Assembly: GCA_004335635.1 (NCBI GenBank)
Contig: QAXH01005275.1
Coordinates: 1 to 23,228, forward strand
DNA from: Chloromonas sp. AAM2
Taxonomy: Eukaryota > Chlorophyta > Chlorophyceae > Chlamydomonadales > Chlamydomonadaceae
Length of the DNA stretch: 23,228 nt
Direction of reading: 5' to 3'
Made by a program: the position numbers and the translations under genes. The notes under the pieces are model-generated. The model was not told the DNA's origin. It did not search any database and saw nothing but the letters and a program-made list of their open reading frames with translations. Below, in pieces: positions 9,047 to 20,079 of this stretch (position 1 is the first letter of the stretch; each line of letters opens with the position of its first letter).

Positions 9047-12000
9047 ATGTCGCACAACGTGGACCTGGAGATGCTGAAGCAGTGGCTTACACGCTTAGGC
9101 GTAGATATGGCAGCGAACGCGCCACACGGTGTGACACACACAACAACAACCCACCAGGTGTGTGCACATTGCCAGCATCCACCTCACGGTACGCTCGTCC
9201 AGTTCAACAAAACCATGCCGATTCACCTGTCCAAGGCTGTCCATGCCACTTTTCATGCCGCAGGCAAGGCACCATAGCAGCACAGACCACAGGTGAGCAT
9301 GGCACCATGCGTGTGACCATCACACACCCACCCTGCAAAAGGTGGCGCATTCATCACGTTTCCTTACCCATGCATAACCCAGAGCTGCCTGTCTCAGACT
9401 GGCATGCATGCACTCAGGGCTATCTCGACTTCATGCATGTTAAAGGTCGTGCAAAATGCTGCCTTGCTGTGCAGCAGCAGCAAGCAAGAGGTGGCTGAGC
9501 TATTAGAGCGCATTGGGCATGTGGAGTCAGGCCTGCGGACAGCTGACCACCTTGCCCATGCAGCAGCAGCACGTATCAGCGCCCACATGGCCAAAGCAGC
9601 AGGCGATGTGCCAGGACCTGAATTGAGAAAGACCAAGAGCCCTTTAAAGCCCAGGTGCAAGACCTCGACCTGGGCCTGCAGGATTACACTTGCTGGACAA
9701 TTGTCATCGTGACGCTTCAGTCCTACCACCATTGCCTCCATTAGTATCTACTGTGCTTGTCGTAGCCATTCGCATTCTACGTCATCTCAGCATCAGAGTT
9801 CATCTGACACATAGGTCATGCCACAGCGGCGCTAGCCTCATACGCTCCGCAGACTGCCCTTCCCTTCTAGCCAGGCCCTCTGACACCATTTCTCCACCTT
9901 ACATGTTCACAGGGCACGCAAGGTGGTTACCAAGGCCAAGGTAGCAGGCGGCGCTGTGCAGGCGTCTGCTGCCTCGCCTCCCCGCCCACTCCCGCCCGTC
10001 ACCACTGCTCTGCGTGCCTCTGTGGCGCCCGGCCCGCCGCGTGGCGCCATGGGCCCGCACACAGACCTGCTGCGCGGCGTGCCCTCAAACACACCTCTAT
10101 CCACGGTGCTGCACCAATACAAGGAGGCAGAGGTGGTGTGGGCTCATGAAAAGGTGGGTTTGAGGCGTCCTGTGTTGTTTTTGACACCTGTTGAGTTATC
10201 TCAGACCTTCCTTGCGGTCAGCTGCTTGAAGGAGACACTCTTCCTGCTTTTGCTGTGCTGTGGCCCGTGCATCTGAGAAAACATCCCTGGTTCGCCTGTA
10301 TTGGCACTGCTCATACGTGCACACTTTGCAAACTGGTCCGCACTAGGTAGAATTACGAGCGCCAGTGTGCTGTGTTGAGCCAAAAGGTAGCAAAAGGACA
10401 CTTCACCAGGGAAGCTCCAGGCTGGGCATTTATTCTGGAGCCCGAACGCAGGTTGCCCCTCTACATGTCAAAAGTTCCAGGATGCTCTGCTTGCCCTTTG
10501 CGTGCATCCCCAGGCTCAGTTGCGTCGCGAGACTGTCGAGCAGCGGCGGCGCGCCAACAAGGCAGATGCGGACGTGCGGCGCTTGACCCGCATGCTGGAG
10601 CACAGGACCCTGGACGTCAAGAGTCTCAAGTCAGCGCTCAAGAACAGGGACACGCAGCTGGACGCGGCCATCGAGAGGATCAAGGAGCTGGAGACACTGC
10701 TGGTCAGGTACAGACTCGGCTATGCAAGGGCGGTCAGTGCTGAAAACATGCAGAAAACAGTGTGGTACAAGTGAGTGCTACAGAAGTCACACGCGAGCGT
10801 TACAGCGTCGTGATGTCAGAGCAGGTAGGCCGTGGCACGGGCTTCTGAAAGCTGTCACACGGCGCACCGTCTGCCTTGCTACAAACTCTTGAAGCTGCAT
10901 TATTTGAAGCGCACGGTTGTTTTAACGTGCTACTATCTTACCAATTCCGTTTTCATATGGCCATGGCCTAAGCAGCATGCCGTGCATGTGTTTCTGCGAT
11001 CAGTCGTCTGGCATACAGGCAGTCACTCTCACACAGCGCACACACAATCGCCTCACAAGCACGTGCTGATTCCAAGGCTTGCGTGGCTCTGTTGCTCTTG
11101 TTGTTTACATGGCCTTCAGTCCGGGGAGGACTGCTCAGCGGGGGCGAGGGAGGGAGGAGGGAAAACAAGTAGCACAACTGTTAACTGCGTGGCACTGTTG
11201 CTCACAGGACCCAGGAGGAGGGGTCGGTGCGCGTGGCGGCCGTGTCCTCGGAGCGGGACGACTGCAAGGCCCTGCTGCTGGCCACACTGCAGGTGGGAGT
11301 GTGGCCTGTGGGTTGTTGGTATCGCATATGTGGGTATGTTGGGGTGAATCAAGAACATGTTGCAGGTTCTTTCCGCGGTGGAGGCATGAAGAATGTCATG
11401 TGCATCCCTGCACCTGCCTGCTGCACAATGTGCCCAATTATGCGCAAAAACTAGCATTGCTATGATTGCTGATCTCATTTGGGTTTCGAACATGGAACGC
11501 ATCTGCTATTCACAAGGCAGGAACTTTTTTGCTCTGCTATTCAACCGATGATGCTGCATCATCCAGGTACCAAGGCTGCTCATGTACGCTCTTCATAGGC
11601 CATTGCATGCCTCTGGGCGTGCACTGAGCATTGCTAGCTAGTTCATGGCACTCTCACGTCATCATTGCACAGCATCTTCAAGCGCTTCACACGAGTTACA
11701 CTGGGGATGATTACCATGTGCCTTGTGCAGCGGCTGGAGGCGGTGGATGAGGTGGTGCACAGGGCGGACGTCTCCAGCACCATGATGCAGGACAAGGTGA
11801 GCTGGGCAATCAGTCATGACCGCCGCGTCTTATTAGATTGCAAGTCAGGCAGGCAGGGCTTTGAACGGGCAACACTGTGATCGCAAATGCCACCATCTTA
11901 TTGTGAACAAACGAGATTGCAAACAAGTCGTGTATCAAACCTGTGTATGCAAACCTGTGTATGCAAACCTGTCGAGATTGCAAACAAGTCGTGTCCAGTC

Positions 12001-12732
12001 CAGATGTAGCCCACGGCACCGCAGGCGGATTGAACGTTTATGGTGTGTTTGATGCCACTTAAAAATGCTTGATGACACTGATGGTCGTCTCACTGATAAG
12101 CAAGCGTCTGTGTGTTGGCGCGTGTGTTTTCAGATGAAGTCCCTTGAGGAGGAGCGGCTGCGGGCCCTGGAGGCCGCTGCACGCGCTCGCGCCGAGGTGG
12201 CGGACCTCACGGAGAGCAGACGCAAGCTGCAGTGGCAAAGCAAGCTGCTGGAGAAAATGAGCGAGGTAAGGCAACTGACGCAGGCATATGGTAGAGCGGT
12301 CCGTCACACAGGGGATTGGCAACTGGAGGGCAGACTGAGTTATCGTTTGGATGGGACGATAGAAAAGGGTGCTTGTAGGGTGGCTCAGCTTGCGTTAGTA
12401 TGGCTGGGTGAGCGCTCGGGCACTAGTCAATTAAATCATAGCCTTCAGTGCTCCATTTCTCAGTCCTGGCTCGCCAGTTCCTTCAAACCCTCCTTCCCGG
12501 CCTTGCATGTGTGTAGGTTCAGCTGAGGCACAACAAGCGCAAGAGTGATGCTTTGAAGAAGCTCCTGTCTCCCGACCAACAGGCTGCTGGGCTGGGGGGC
12601 GTTGACCGGCGCAGCACTGCCACATCCGATCTGGATGGAGGGGCGGCGGCGGCATACCGCGAACTGATGGAGGAGGATGAGTCAGTTGATGCGGTGGCAC
12701 TGCATGACATGATGCAGCGGGCAGGCTTGTGA
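9047..12732 (+). CDS. Coiled-coil protein, unrecognised family
   Basis: Nine phase-consistent exons give about 417 residues: 9047-9157, 9264-9292, 9475-9654, 9913-10153, 10514-10707, 11208-11292, 11731-11796, 12134-12265 and 12517-12732 (TGA). The last six exons are strong, with good GT-AG sites and continuous charged helical sequence. The first three are weaker, especially the 29-nt exon 2. Residues 1-20 (MSHNVDLEMLKQWLTRLGVD) look helical. About 60-85 is another helix (EVAELLERIGHVESGL). About 110-165 is Ala/Pro-rich linker. About 188-250 and 270-365 are heptad-like, rich in L, E, R, K and A (for example RLTRMLEHRTLDVKSLKSAL), so two coiled coils are predicted. The C-terminus is acidic (ELMEEDESVDAVALHDMMQ). 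No catalytic motif, signal peptide or membrane segment is visible. A structural role, for instance at cytoskeleton or cilium, is possible but not shown. TGTAA at 13532-13536 is the first such signal I found downstream. Confidence 0.8.
11912..11994. repeat. Direct repeats inside intron 7 of the coiled-coil gene
   Basis: A 22-bp word (CGAGATTGCAAACAAG followed by TCGTGT) is present identically at 11912-11933 and 11973-11994, 61 bp apart. Between the copies a 14-bp unit, CTGTGTATGCAAAC, is tandemly repeated. The whole block is intronic, between the exons ending at 11796 and starting at 12134. Confidence 0.85.
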
Positions 12733-13531
12733 GAGTAGGATGTTAGGTGGATCGGGCGCAAGCCATGATGGAAATTCATGAAAGGTCTGGAAGGCAAGGC
12801 AGACTTGGCCAGAGCACCAGGTGCTAGCCATTGTCTGGGGCACCAGTTCATGCAATGTGTGGCTGTGCCACTGCAGTCATTACCGTTGCTGCTGTGTTGC
12901 TAGGTGCATTTGTTGTGCACTGGCGCGGGGAGAAGAATGCTGCGCATTCTGTGCGCCTTGCCATGACCAAACGGTGGAATTTTCCTTACAGTGACATTGC
13001 GCCCTGTTAACGGTCTTGCAGATTGACCATCAAAATCATGCTGCGCAGTGTTGTGGTGTTGTTACCGTCTCGTGCTCAGTTTCGTCGTGCGTGAATGAAG
13101 CATTCAATGATTGACTGAGCGCTCCTACAATTGCACTCCCTCAGTGATTGTTCTAAACAGGAATTGACATGAACCTGCGGTAGCAACATCTGATACAGTT
13201 GTACTCGTTGCCCCACTACTGCTTGACACCAAAGAAGTCCTGCACAATGGATGTCAGTGCGCAACAATTGCTTGCAGCTCACGAGCCCTTTGAACAGAGA
13301 GGCTGAAAGGGTTGCCACCTTCGTCCACGCCACCTTGAAGTTTGCACATGCAAACGAGTGACTTTCAAGCAAAGTACACGATCATGGATGATTTCCTGCC
13401 AACTGGCCTGATTTTATTTCTGTTCTTGTGGGGCCTCGTTCTTTTACCAGGGCTTCTCAACCTTTCCACGTCCTTGAAAACCCCCCTGAAACTGATGCGC
13501 CAGTATATGCCAGTGTGGGCTGCTGGCTACA

Positions 13532-13536
13532 TGTAA
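13532..13536 (+). promoter_or_regulatory. Candidate TGTAA polyadenylation signal for the coiled-coil gene
   Basis: This is the first TGTAA I found after the coiled-coil stop codon at 12732. It implies a long 3' UTR of about 800 nt, so a non-TGTAA signal closer to the stop is equally possible. Confidence 0.3.
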
Positions 13537-14350
13537 GAGGCCTCTGCTGGGCTGCCAGCTGCTTGTGGGACTCCACAGTTTGACTTGACCTGCTTTACAT
13601 GAAGGAAACGTTTGACCTCTGGCTCGTCCACATGGATGCGTTGCTATGACCTGCTTCACTGTCCAGGTGAACCTGGGGTAGGCATCACGAACACCAGTCT
13701 GCATGGCAGGTCAGGCGGCACAGCCAATCACCTGCCCAGCACAGTGAGAAAGGCCTGCGAAGACTGCTGTCCGTTCCTAAGCACTACAAGCGATGGGCAA
13801 ACTGGCAGCAAAACCAGCAATGGGCAAACTGGAGCAAAACGGACATTGTACATTTGTCACGTGCGTCGTTTCGCTTTTGCGTGTCCATGAGCTGCTCGCA
13901 AGCAACTGCGCTCGCCCTCTTCCACGCGCCCGACGAAAGGACCCTCCTTCGGTGCCGCTCGTGTCTTAGGTGAGGCCGAGTTGTGGCTGATCGAGGGCTT
14001 GCTCTGTAGATCATTGGTTTGTTGGTATGATTCAGCCGGCCGGCCAGCAGCTTGGGCAGCAACAACGCTTCATGGGGTGCATCGGCAGCTTATTAGGATT
14101 ATGAAAGGTCTCTGCAGCCCTTGCAGCTGGGGGAAACATCATGGCCTTGGGGGACCCTGCCCGGACGGCAAAGCAGCCGCATGTTCTGGTTTGTTCATTA
14201 AGAGAAAGCATGCCAGCTGGAATGTAGCAGCCGTGTGGCCTCGCCGCTCACAAGCTGTGCTCGCCATGCAAGCAAGTGGCCAGGCGCAGCAGCAACACGT
14301 TACATGAGTTGTCGCTAGTGACGTGCAGCCAGCGTCAGCGAACGCCTCAG

Positions 14351-14378
14351 CCGCCAAGCCCAACAGTTGGGCTGGCGG
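14351..14378. other. Strong hairpin followed by a T-run
   Basis: CCGCC (14351-14355) plus AGCCCAA (14357-14363) pair perfectly with TTGGGCT (14367-14373) plus GGCGG (14374-14378). The stem is 12 bp with one bulged A and a three-base loop (CAG). It is followed at once by TTTT. It has the shape of a bacterial intrinsic terminator but stands in a nuclear context, about 160 bp upstream of the RPS18 start codon, so it may lie in the promoter, a 5' UTR intron or the leader. Confidence 0.7.
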
Positions 14379-14537
14379 TTTTCGCAGCTTTGGCGTGTAC
14401 TGCGAGACCGTAGACTGCTTGGTGCCGGCTGCTCAGCACAGAGACTCCTTGCAACTTGTTTTGGTCCCTGTTGCCAGTCTGGTTTTCACGTCGGCCGACT
14501 GAGGTTTGCTGGTGCCCTTGTTTGTGCCCGCAGCAAG

Positions 14538-15864
14538 ATGGGTTCCCTCGTCGCAGGCCAGGAGTTCCAGCACATTCTGCGTCTGCTGAACACTAACGTG
14601 GATGGCAGGAACAAGATTATGTACGCCCTGACTGCCATTAGGGGTCTGGGTCGCCGCTTCTCCAACGTGGTCTGCAAGAAGGCCGAGGTGGACATGAAGA
14701 AGCGCGCAGGTTGGTTGGCTGCATGCAGCCTCTTGAAGGCATAGCATCATCGTCATGGAGCAGGACCTTGCCAGCAGGGAGTCAGCATGCAGCAGAGAGC
14801 GTGGAGTCAGCATTCGTGCAGCCAGCCATTTGTAGTAAGCCAGCAGCAACCATGCAGCGCATAACAGCCTTCGACTGGATTAGACAAGCAACACATGGCG
14901 AGCATGCTATGCTACGGCCTGGAGCCAGCTGCGCATTTGAACAGCCATTCGGACAGCATTTGCTGCAGGGCCATGCTGCAAGGCAGTCCTGCCGGTGCTG
15001 TGGTTTGATTGCGAGACATCCGCTCCTTCAGTTGATCAAACGGACAAGGACCGCCAGCACAAGCACGTCCTTGCAGCCACTGGCAGACCTTCAGCATGGG
15101 CAGACATTGCCTGAGCCTGAGCTATCCACATCTGCAGCCTTACCAGACACCGCTTCCTCCTGTGCTTGTCTGCACGTACCCTTTCGCCTCCTGCTTCGAG
15201 AATAGTTCTGTTGTGCTCGGCATCAACCTTGGCATCATCCGCTGATCTGTCCGTACAGGTGAATGCTCAGCTGAGGAGTTGGAGCGCCTGATGACAATTG
15301 TTGCCAACCCACGCAACTACAAGATCCCTGAGTGGTTCCTCAACAGGCAGAGGGACTACAAGACCGGCCGCTACTTGCATGTGAGTATTCCCCCAAGCAC
15401 TGGATTCCTAAACAAGAAGTTGCATCTGCTTGACACTGGTACGAGTAAGTTTGGGCGAATGTAACTGCTGTTGCTGCTTTGCGCCTGTTATTGGTGGACG
15501 GCATAGGTGGACGGCTGTTGCATGCAGCTTTTGCCAAAGCTGTAACCAATGCAATGTGTGCAGTTTGTTTCAACATGAGGTCGTGCGTAGGTCAACGTTC
15601 AATGCGCACACACAGTTATACTCCAGTGCGCATTCAATGCAATGCTCATCTTGTTCTGTACGGAGCTTTACTGACTGCTGTTTTGCTTGTTCACAGCTGA
15701 CCTCCTCCGCCATCGACACATGCATGCGTGATGACCTGGAGCGCCTCAAGAAGATCCGCAACCATCGCGGTCTGCGTACCTACTGGGGCCTGCGCGTGCG
15801 TGGCCAGCACACCAAGACCACTGGCCGTGCCGGCAAGACCCAGGGTGTTGCCAAGAAGAAGTAA
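14538..15864 (+). CDS. RPS18: Cytosolic 40S ribosomal protein S18 (uS13)
   Basis: This is a component of the head of the small ribosomal subunit, close to the inter-subunit bridges to the 60S subunit. Three exons, 14538-14709, 15259-15380 and 15697-15864 (TAA), join in phase to 153 residues, matching the usual length of about 152. The N-terminus reads [20 protein letters not shown], then [20 protein letters not shown] (helix-hairpin-helix region, about 28-47). The centre reads [20 protein letters not shown], and the C-terminal uS13 signature is [14 protein letters not shown] followed by a Lys-rich end. These agree closely with plant and animal RPS18. Introns of 549 and 316 nt interrupt it. 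The ATG at 14538 is chosen because it gives the conserved N-terminus. TGTAA occurs at 16081-16085. Confidence 0.97.
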
Positions 15865-16080
15865 ACAGTTGGCGGCTGGCGCTATGCTGATTGTGAGGCT
15901 GTGCTTGGGGTTGCTGCTGCACGTGCTGATTGGCCCGGAGGGCAGGTTTAGCCAGCGGGACTTCTTGGCTGTTGATTTTGTCTGCAGCAGGTTTTCCTGG
16001 GCTGCTTCTGACACTGCTGCTGTAGCGTGCTTTGTGTAGCAGCTTGTCGTTGCATCTTGTCCACTTTGTGACAATTACCG

Positions 16081-16085
16081 TGTAA
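16081..16085 (+). promoter_or_regulatory. TGTAA polyadenylation signal, RPS18
   Basis: TGTAA lies 217 nt past the RPS18 stop codon, a usual 3' UTR length for green algae. It is the first TGTAA I found downstream on this strand. Confidence 0.6.
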
Positions 16086-16830
16086 CATGGTGAAGACGTC
16101 AACGCCTGGAAAGCTGATCAGGTTCTTAAGAGATGGCATTGCCCCACTCGCAGTCCTGCTACATCAAGGGGTTTAAGGCACTGACATCTTGAAAATCACA
16201 GGGTTGCAGGGACAACCAGCTCGGATTTGGTTGAAAACAAGGTTGAAAACACCCTGCCTCACCGGTCCTTGCGTGGATTACGATTGGATCCTATCACTTG
16301 ACTGAAACCATGAAAAAGGAAATTTGCCAGTTCTTGGGGGTTCACTGGCGCCAGTGTTGCGAGTACGTGTTGTGGGGGTCAAGTGTGCGAGTATGGACGC
16401 AAACAACACAGTGGCTTCGATGTCAGCGCGATCTACAGTTAGCGCAAGGCACAGCTGAGCAGGCCACAAGTTCGACAAGTTCCAGCAGGAGTCATAACAA
16501 TAAAAGGCGTCCCCAGGGTCCCTATTTTGGCAGGGCATAGCAAGTGCTTCTAGACGCACTGGTTTTATGACTGTCCGGAGCCAGCTTACTTATGACATGC
16601 TGACACGATGGACCATCCGCGTTGTGAGATTGCCTACGCCAGGCCCCATGATTATGCCATGTGTTGCGCTTGCAGGCCTGGCCTCATTAAACCCTGTCGG
16701 ACAGTCTGCTGTACAAATACATGCCCCAAGCCATCATGCACAGATGCATATCAAGCCAACCTCTTATCTGCTGCTGGAACGTGCTAGACGCGCATGTGCA
16801 TTTGTTTGGGAATGAAGAGAAAGGGTCGGA

Positions 16831-16835
16831 TTACA
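16831..16835 (-). promoter_or_regulatory. TGTAA polyadenylation signal, plastid L10 gene
   Basis: The minus strand reads TGTAA here, about 280 nt past the uL10c stop codon at 17115-17117. No nearer copy was found by eye. Confidence 0.45.
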
Positions 16836-17114
16836 GACATGCCATCGAGTGAGACCTCATGCAGTATGGCAGTGTCATCGTTTACCAGGAATATGTCATG
16901 CGCATCCTAGTGGCAACATGCACTGCATTGCAAAACAGATGTATGGTACTACTGCTGGCAGCCTCAACCATGTTGCACTTCCTGAGCAAGGCGCACAAGC
17001 AAAAACCTTTGGAAGCTGTGTCAGGCTGCCGCCACTGCTACTACTGCTACTGCACATGCAGTATCCCGCACTGTGGGAATAGCTGGGACGAGGGGGGAAA
17101 AAGGGGTCAGCTGT

Positions 17115-19881
17115 TTATGCCTGGATGGCAACGGAGGCAACGGTCTTGGTCTTGTCCTCATCCAGCTCTGACACCTGCAGGCACATTGGGTAGGTAGATA
17201 TATTTGTCCTGCTTGGCTGATCATGCACTGCCCTGTCAAGTTTCACACGTCATGAAAATGGCTGTGAAGCCTGCTCCAGTCAAAGGCTTGAGCCGCAGTC
17301 ATGACAGTTGGTGAACATGACAATGTGAACCTGTCATTATAAAAATATCGTTCATGCTGGTCTGCCCTGTGAGGTTGACAAAAGCTGCTGTCATACATGG
17401 CCATGGGACAAACATATCTCCGACCAACCGTGCCTTTGTGTGACTGTGAGCAGGCCAACGAAAGGATGTTGGTGTATTTCGATCTGGCGGCAAATGTCAG
17501 CACCAACCTTCTTGATGGCTGTCGCAAGCTTGGTGGGCACGGCCTTGATGCCAGTTGCCAGCTTGGTGGCGGGCTGCTTGGCCAGGGAAGCGATGGTGGC
17601 CAAAAGCTGCTTCTTGGTGGGCAGCTTCTCGACAGCTTTCAACTGCACGCGCACACACGAGCACTGCTTGAGATCCGAGATTCAGGGGTATCTAGTGGCA
17701 TCCAGGTTCCATCAAAATGCCCCAAATGAGTGCTTTGCACATCATAAGGGCAACATACAAGGAAGTGTCAAATAGGCTGTGAAACCATGGGTCCCTGCTG
17801 TCTGCGAGCCCCCTACTGTCATGGGGCCCTGCCATGTGGCCTCATCGCAACCTGTACAAGCTAAGCCTGTGATCACAAGCCACTCACGTCGGCGGGAGTG
17901 AGGTATCTGTTGTCCATCACCACGCATGACAGCTCTGTTGGCTTGGCTGGGGTCGTATTCTTGGGCGCGACCTTCTTTGCCTCTGCGAAGAGGTCATCTT
18001 CAAACTTGAAGTAGCTCTTGACGCCGTCCTGCATGGCGTCCTCTGGGAGGAATACCCACCCGTTGTCGCCCTGCAATAAGCGGGACGGTGAGTACAAACT
18101 TGTTGCACTGGTTGCTGCTACAACCAGTTGCCCGTTTCACCAACTTGCACATGCCTTTGCTGCCTAGGAAGGATTGCTTGCATATTGTTGCATCCTTATG
18201 GGGTTTGCAAATCCAATGGCACATGTGAAATTCGAGTTGAGTTGACTCTGGGTCCAACGGGAGGTGAGCACACCCAACGAGGATTAGGCCACCCAACATC
18301 TGGGGCTGCTGAGCTCCATGGGCGTGCAAAAACCTCAGCTTTCTTTTCAAGAAGTCGTCTGTTTCGTTGTCGATTGCCAACCATGATGGACTGCTGGATG
18401 CTCATGCTGCTGGCGCCTCGCAACTGCTTTGAAATCTTTCAGATACTTCCGTTCTTTAAAATGTTTAACAAAAGCAAAGTTGCATGCAAAATTGTATGCA
18501 AAGTCGTCCTTCCAACAAAGCAGACCACATTGTACTGCCTTCCGATTTGTAACCAAATGCTGCTATGCTCCATTACGCACCATGCTACGCTCCATGCATC
18601 ACCATGCGTGTCTGGCATAATCCTAGGGTTAGGCTTAGGGTTAGGGTCACCACTGTACCATGCATGCCCGGCCCTTGTTGCTGGCATGGGAATGAGTTTG
18701 GCTTGGAAACCATTTGCAGCGGCCGCGGATTGTCTAAATGCCCCACTGCGACAGTGGCTGCATCACTTGCTGCCATGCCAGAGACATTGCACCTGTAAGA
18801 GCAGTTGGCTGGATATGCTACATTCTGAAGGAAGCAAGGGCATATAGCAACAGTGTCTGCACCGTGCCGTGTTTGGTAGGGTGCCAAGCAGCGCTAAATC
18901 AACTCTGTACCGACACTGTATGGCGCGAAAACCCGGTCAGCGTTGCGTGCTGAGCTCCGATTATAAAACCCCGACCCGTGCATGCGCGTACGGATATACC
19001 AGCTGACTATCCCATTCGACTGCGTCTGCTGCTCCCATGCTCTCTGGCGCATAGCATGCACATGGCAAGAGCGCCATGCGTGTGGACCACCGATTGCATA
19101 CGCAGTGACAACGATCACATGCAGGCACATGCCGTATCCTGCGCTCCATACTCCACCTCCCCGTCACTCACAGTGCAGCCCTTCTCAACCAGAGTAGACC
19201 AGTCGGGCTTATCTGCCACGGCCACCTTCATGAGGTTGTTCTTGCACACATACATGGTAGCGTTCTCTGGCAGGGTCTTCCTGAACCGCTGCACAGTTGC
19301 GACCTGCGTAGCGAGCGTGACGGTCACGTCTGGCTGCCCTGCTGAAGTAGGCATAGCTGCACTGCTAACTCGCCGCTGCTGCTGCACTATGTGTCTGACG
19401 CCAGCGTCTACAAATGCGGCCGTGCCTGTACCACAGCACTCACGTCTAGCCCCTTCAGTCGCATGCCGAAGACGATGGAGCTGCTTTCCAACTTGGTCTT
19501 CAGATCGGATACAATCTCCTCCTTCTTCTTGCGGGAGATGGCATTCGTCACCTGCAATGACGTCCACAGCCACACAGCCCTTGTTTTTGCATGGCCGTGG
19601 CGACGGGGCAAGCATAATGGAGGGACCTGTGGCCGCGCACGACTGCTCGCTGGAAAACTGGAGATGGACAGCTGCGCACCCTGGCATACCTGCACACAAG
19701 CGGTCCGGCTGGGCTGGCCAGCCGGCGCGAACGCCTTGGAGCGCAGTGCCACGCCATTGAAGGCCCCCCTGCAGAATACAGCCAATGTGCTCCGTCATCA
19801 GCAAGCAGCCTCCAGGAAAGCCACATCAAGCACTGACGAACAAGGTTTGTGGAAGTACCTGACAGGGGTGTTGGCGAGCAT
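17115..19881 (-). CDS. PRPL10: Plastid 50S ribosomal protein L10 (uL10c), nuclear-encoded
   Basis: uL10 forms the base of the ribosomal stalk and anchors the bL12 copies that recruit translation factors; here it would act in the chloroplast. Seven minus-strand exons agree in phase: 19881-19859, 19768-19690, 19551-19444, 19303-19172, 18070-17888, 17642-17508 and 17174-17115, giving 239 residues. Residues 1-34 ([20 protein letters not shown]...) are Ser/Ala/Arg-rich without acidic residues, as in a transit peptide. About 40-70 is [16 protein letters not shown]...FGMRLKGLD. About 71-100 holds the family core FRKTLPE...[11 protein letters not shown]. About 115-122 is GDNGWVFL, the conserved segment before the protruding domain. 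The C-terminal helix carries [14 protein letters not shown] and two AxPTKLA-like repeats, then [10 protein letters not shown]. The start is the first ATG giving the right phase through a GTACTT donor. Exon 4 to exon 5 spans an unusually long intron of 1,101 nt. Confidence 0.93.
18623..18646 (+). repeat. Interstitial telomere-like repeat in an intron
   Basis: Four consecutive units read CTAGGG, TTAGGC, TTAGGG and TTAGGG, so they are six-base TTAGGG-type repeats with two changes. They lie in the 1,101-nt intron 4 of the plastid L10 gene. The units match the TTAGGG telomere type rather than the eight-base TTTTAGGG of Chlamydomonas. Confidence 0.8.
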
Positions 19882-20079
19882 TCTGGCAGCAAACGAGCGA
19901 CTACCTGCCGTTCTATCGCTGCTCAATAGAGCGGTCTGCAGATTGGCTCCAGAGGTGTGTTGAAACGGACGTACTGCGACCGTTTTTCGTCTGCAGCGGA
20001 CAAGGAAGCCCCACCCCGGCAGAATTCTTCCTTTTCAGCGACACTCAGGCGGAAACGCTGCAGAAGAGGATACCTCACA
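19882..20079. promoter_or_regulatory. Compact divergent promoter of plastid L10 and cytosolic RPS8
   Basis: Only 198 bp separate the two start codons (uL10c at 19881 on minus, RPS8 at 20080 on plus). Both 5' UTRs and core promoters must fit here unless a non-coding first exon exists. No TATA box is visible. The stretch just upstream of RPS8 is purine-rich (CAGAAGAGGATACC). Confidence 0.65.

Larger units (their letters stand above)
12733..14537. other. Intergenic stretch between the coiled-coil gene and RPS18
   Basis: This 1.8-kb stretch holds the 3' UTR of the coiled-coil gene (TGTAA at 13532-13536) and the upstream region of RPS18. A small frame at 13387-13536 (MDDFLPTGLILFLFLWGLVL...) would encode one hydrophobic segment, but nothing else supports it as a gene. 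A strong hairpin lies at 14351-14378. The bases just before the RPS18 ATG (cccgcag, then caag, then ATG) resemble a splice acceptor, so a 5' UTR intron is possible. Confidence 0.5.
15865..17114. other. Convergent 3' region between RPS18 and the uL10c gene
   Basis: RPS18 and the plastid L10 gene point towards each other here, so the stretch holds two 3' UTRs and little else. TGTAA is present for RPS18 at 16081-16085 and on the minus strand at 16831-16835 for L10. No further gene is supported: open frames are short, unspliced and of no recognisable type. A GGTTGAAAACA word is directly repeated around 16228-16250. Confidence 0.6.

Noticed and set aside
12055..12110. Possible C/D-box snoRNA (TTGATGA ... 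ACTGAT) in intron 7 of the coiled-coil gene
   Set aside because: The C and D boxes are only about 35 nt apart and there is no terminal stem, too short for a C/D snoRNA.
13387..13536. Small protein with one hydrophobic segment (MDDFLPTGLILFLFLWGLVL...)
   Set aside because: It is short and isolated, has no splice or family support, and probably lies in the 3' UTR of the coiled-coil gene; its stop overlaps the TGTAA signal.
18128..18847. 239-residue plus-strand frame
   Set aside because: It lies within L10 intron 4, is Cys/His/Leu-rich without domain character, and includes the telomere-like tract.
18978..19760. 260-residue plus-strand frame and the 229-residue minus-strand frame overlapping it (19115-19804)
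   Set aside because: Both are read-through of introns and exons of the plastid L10 gene. The minus frame contains the true exon [14 protein letters not shown] but runs on into introns on both sides.
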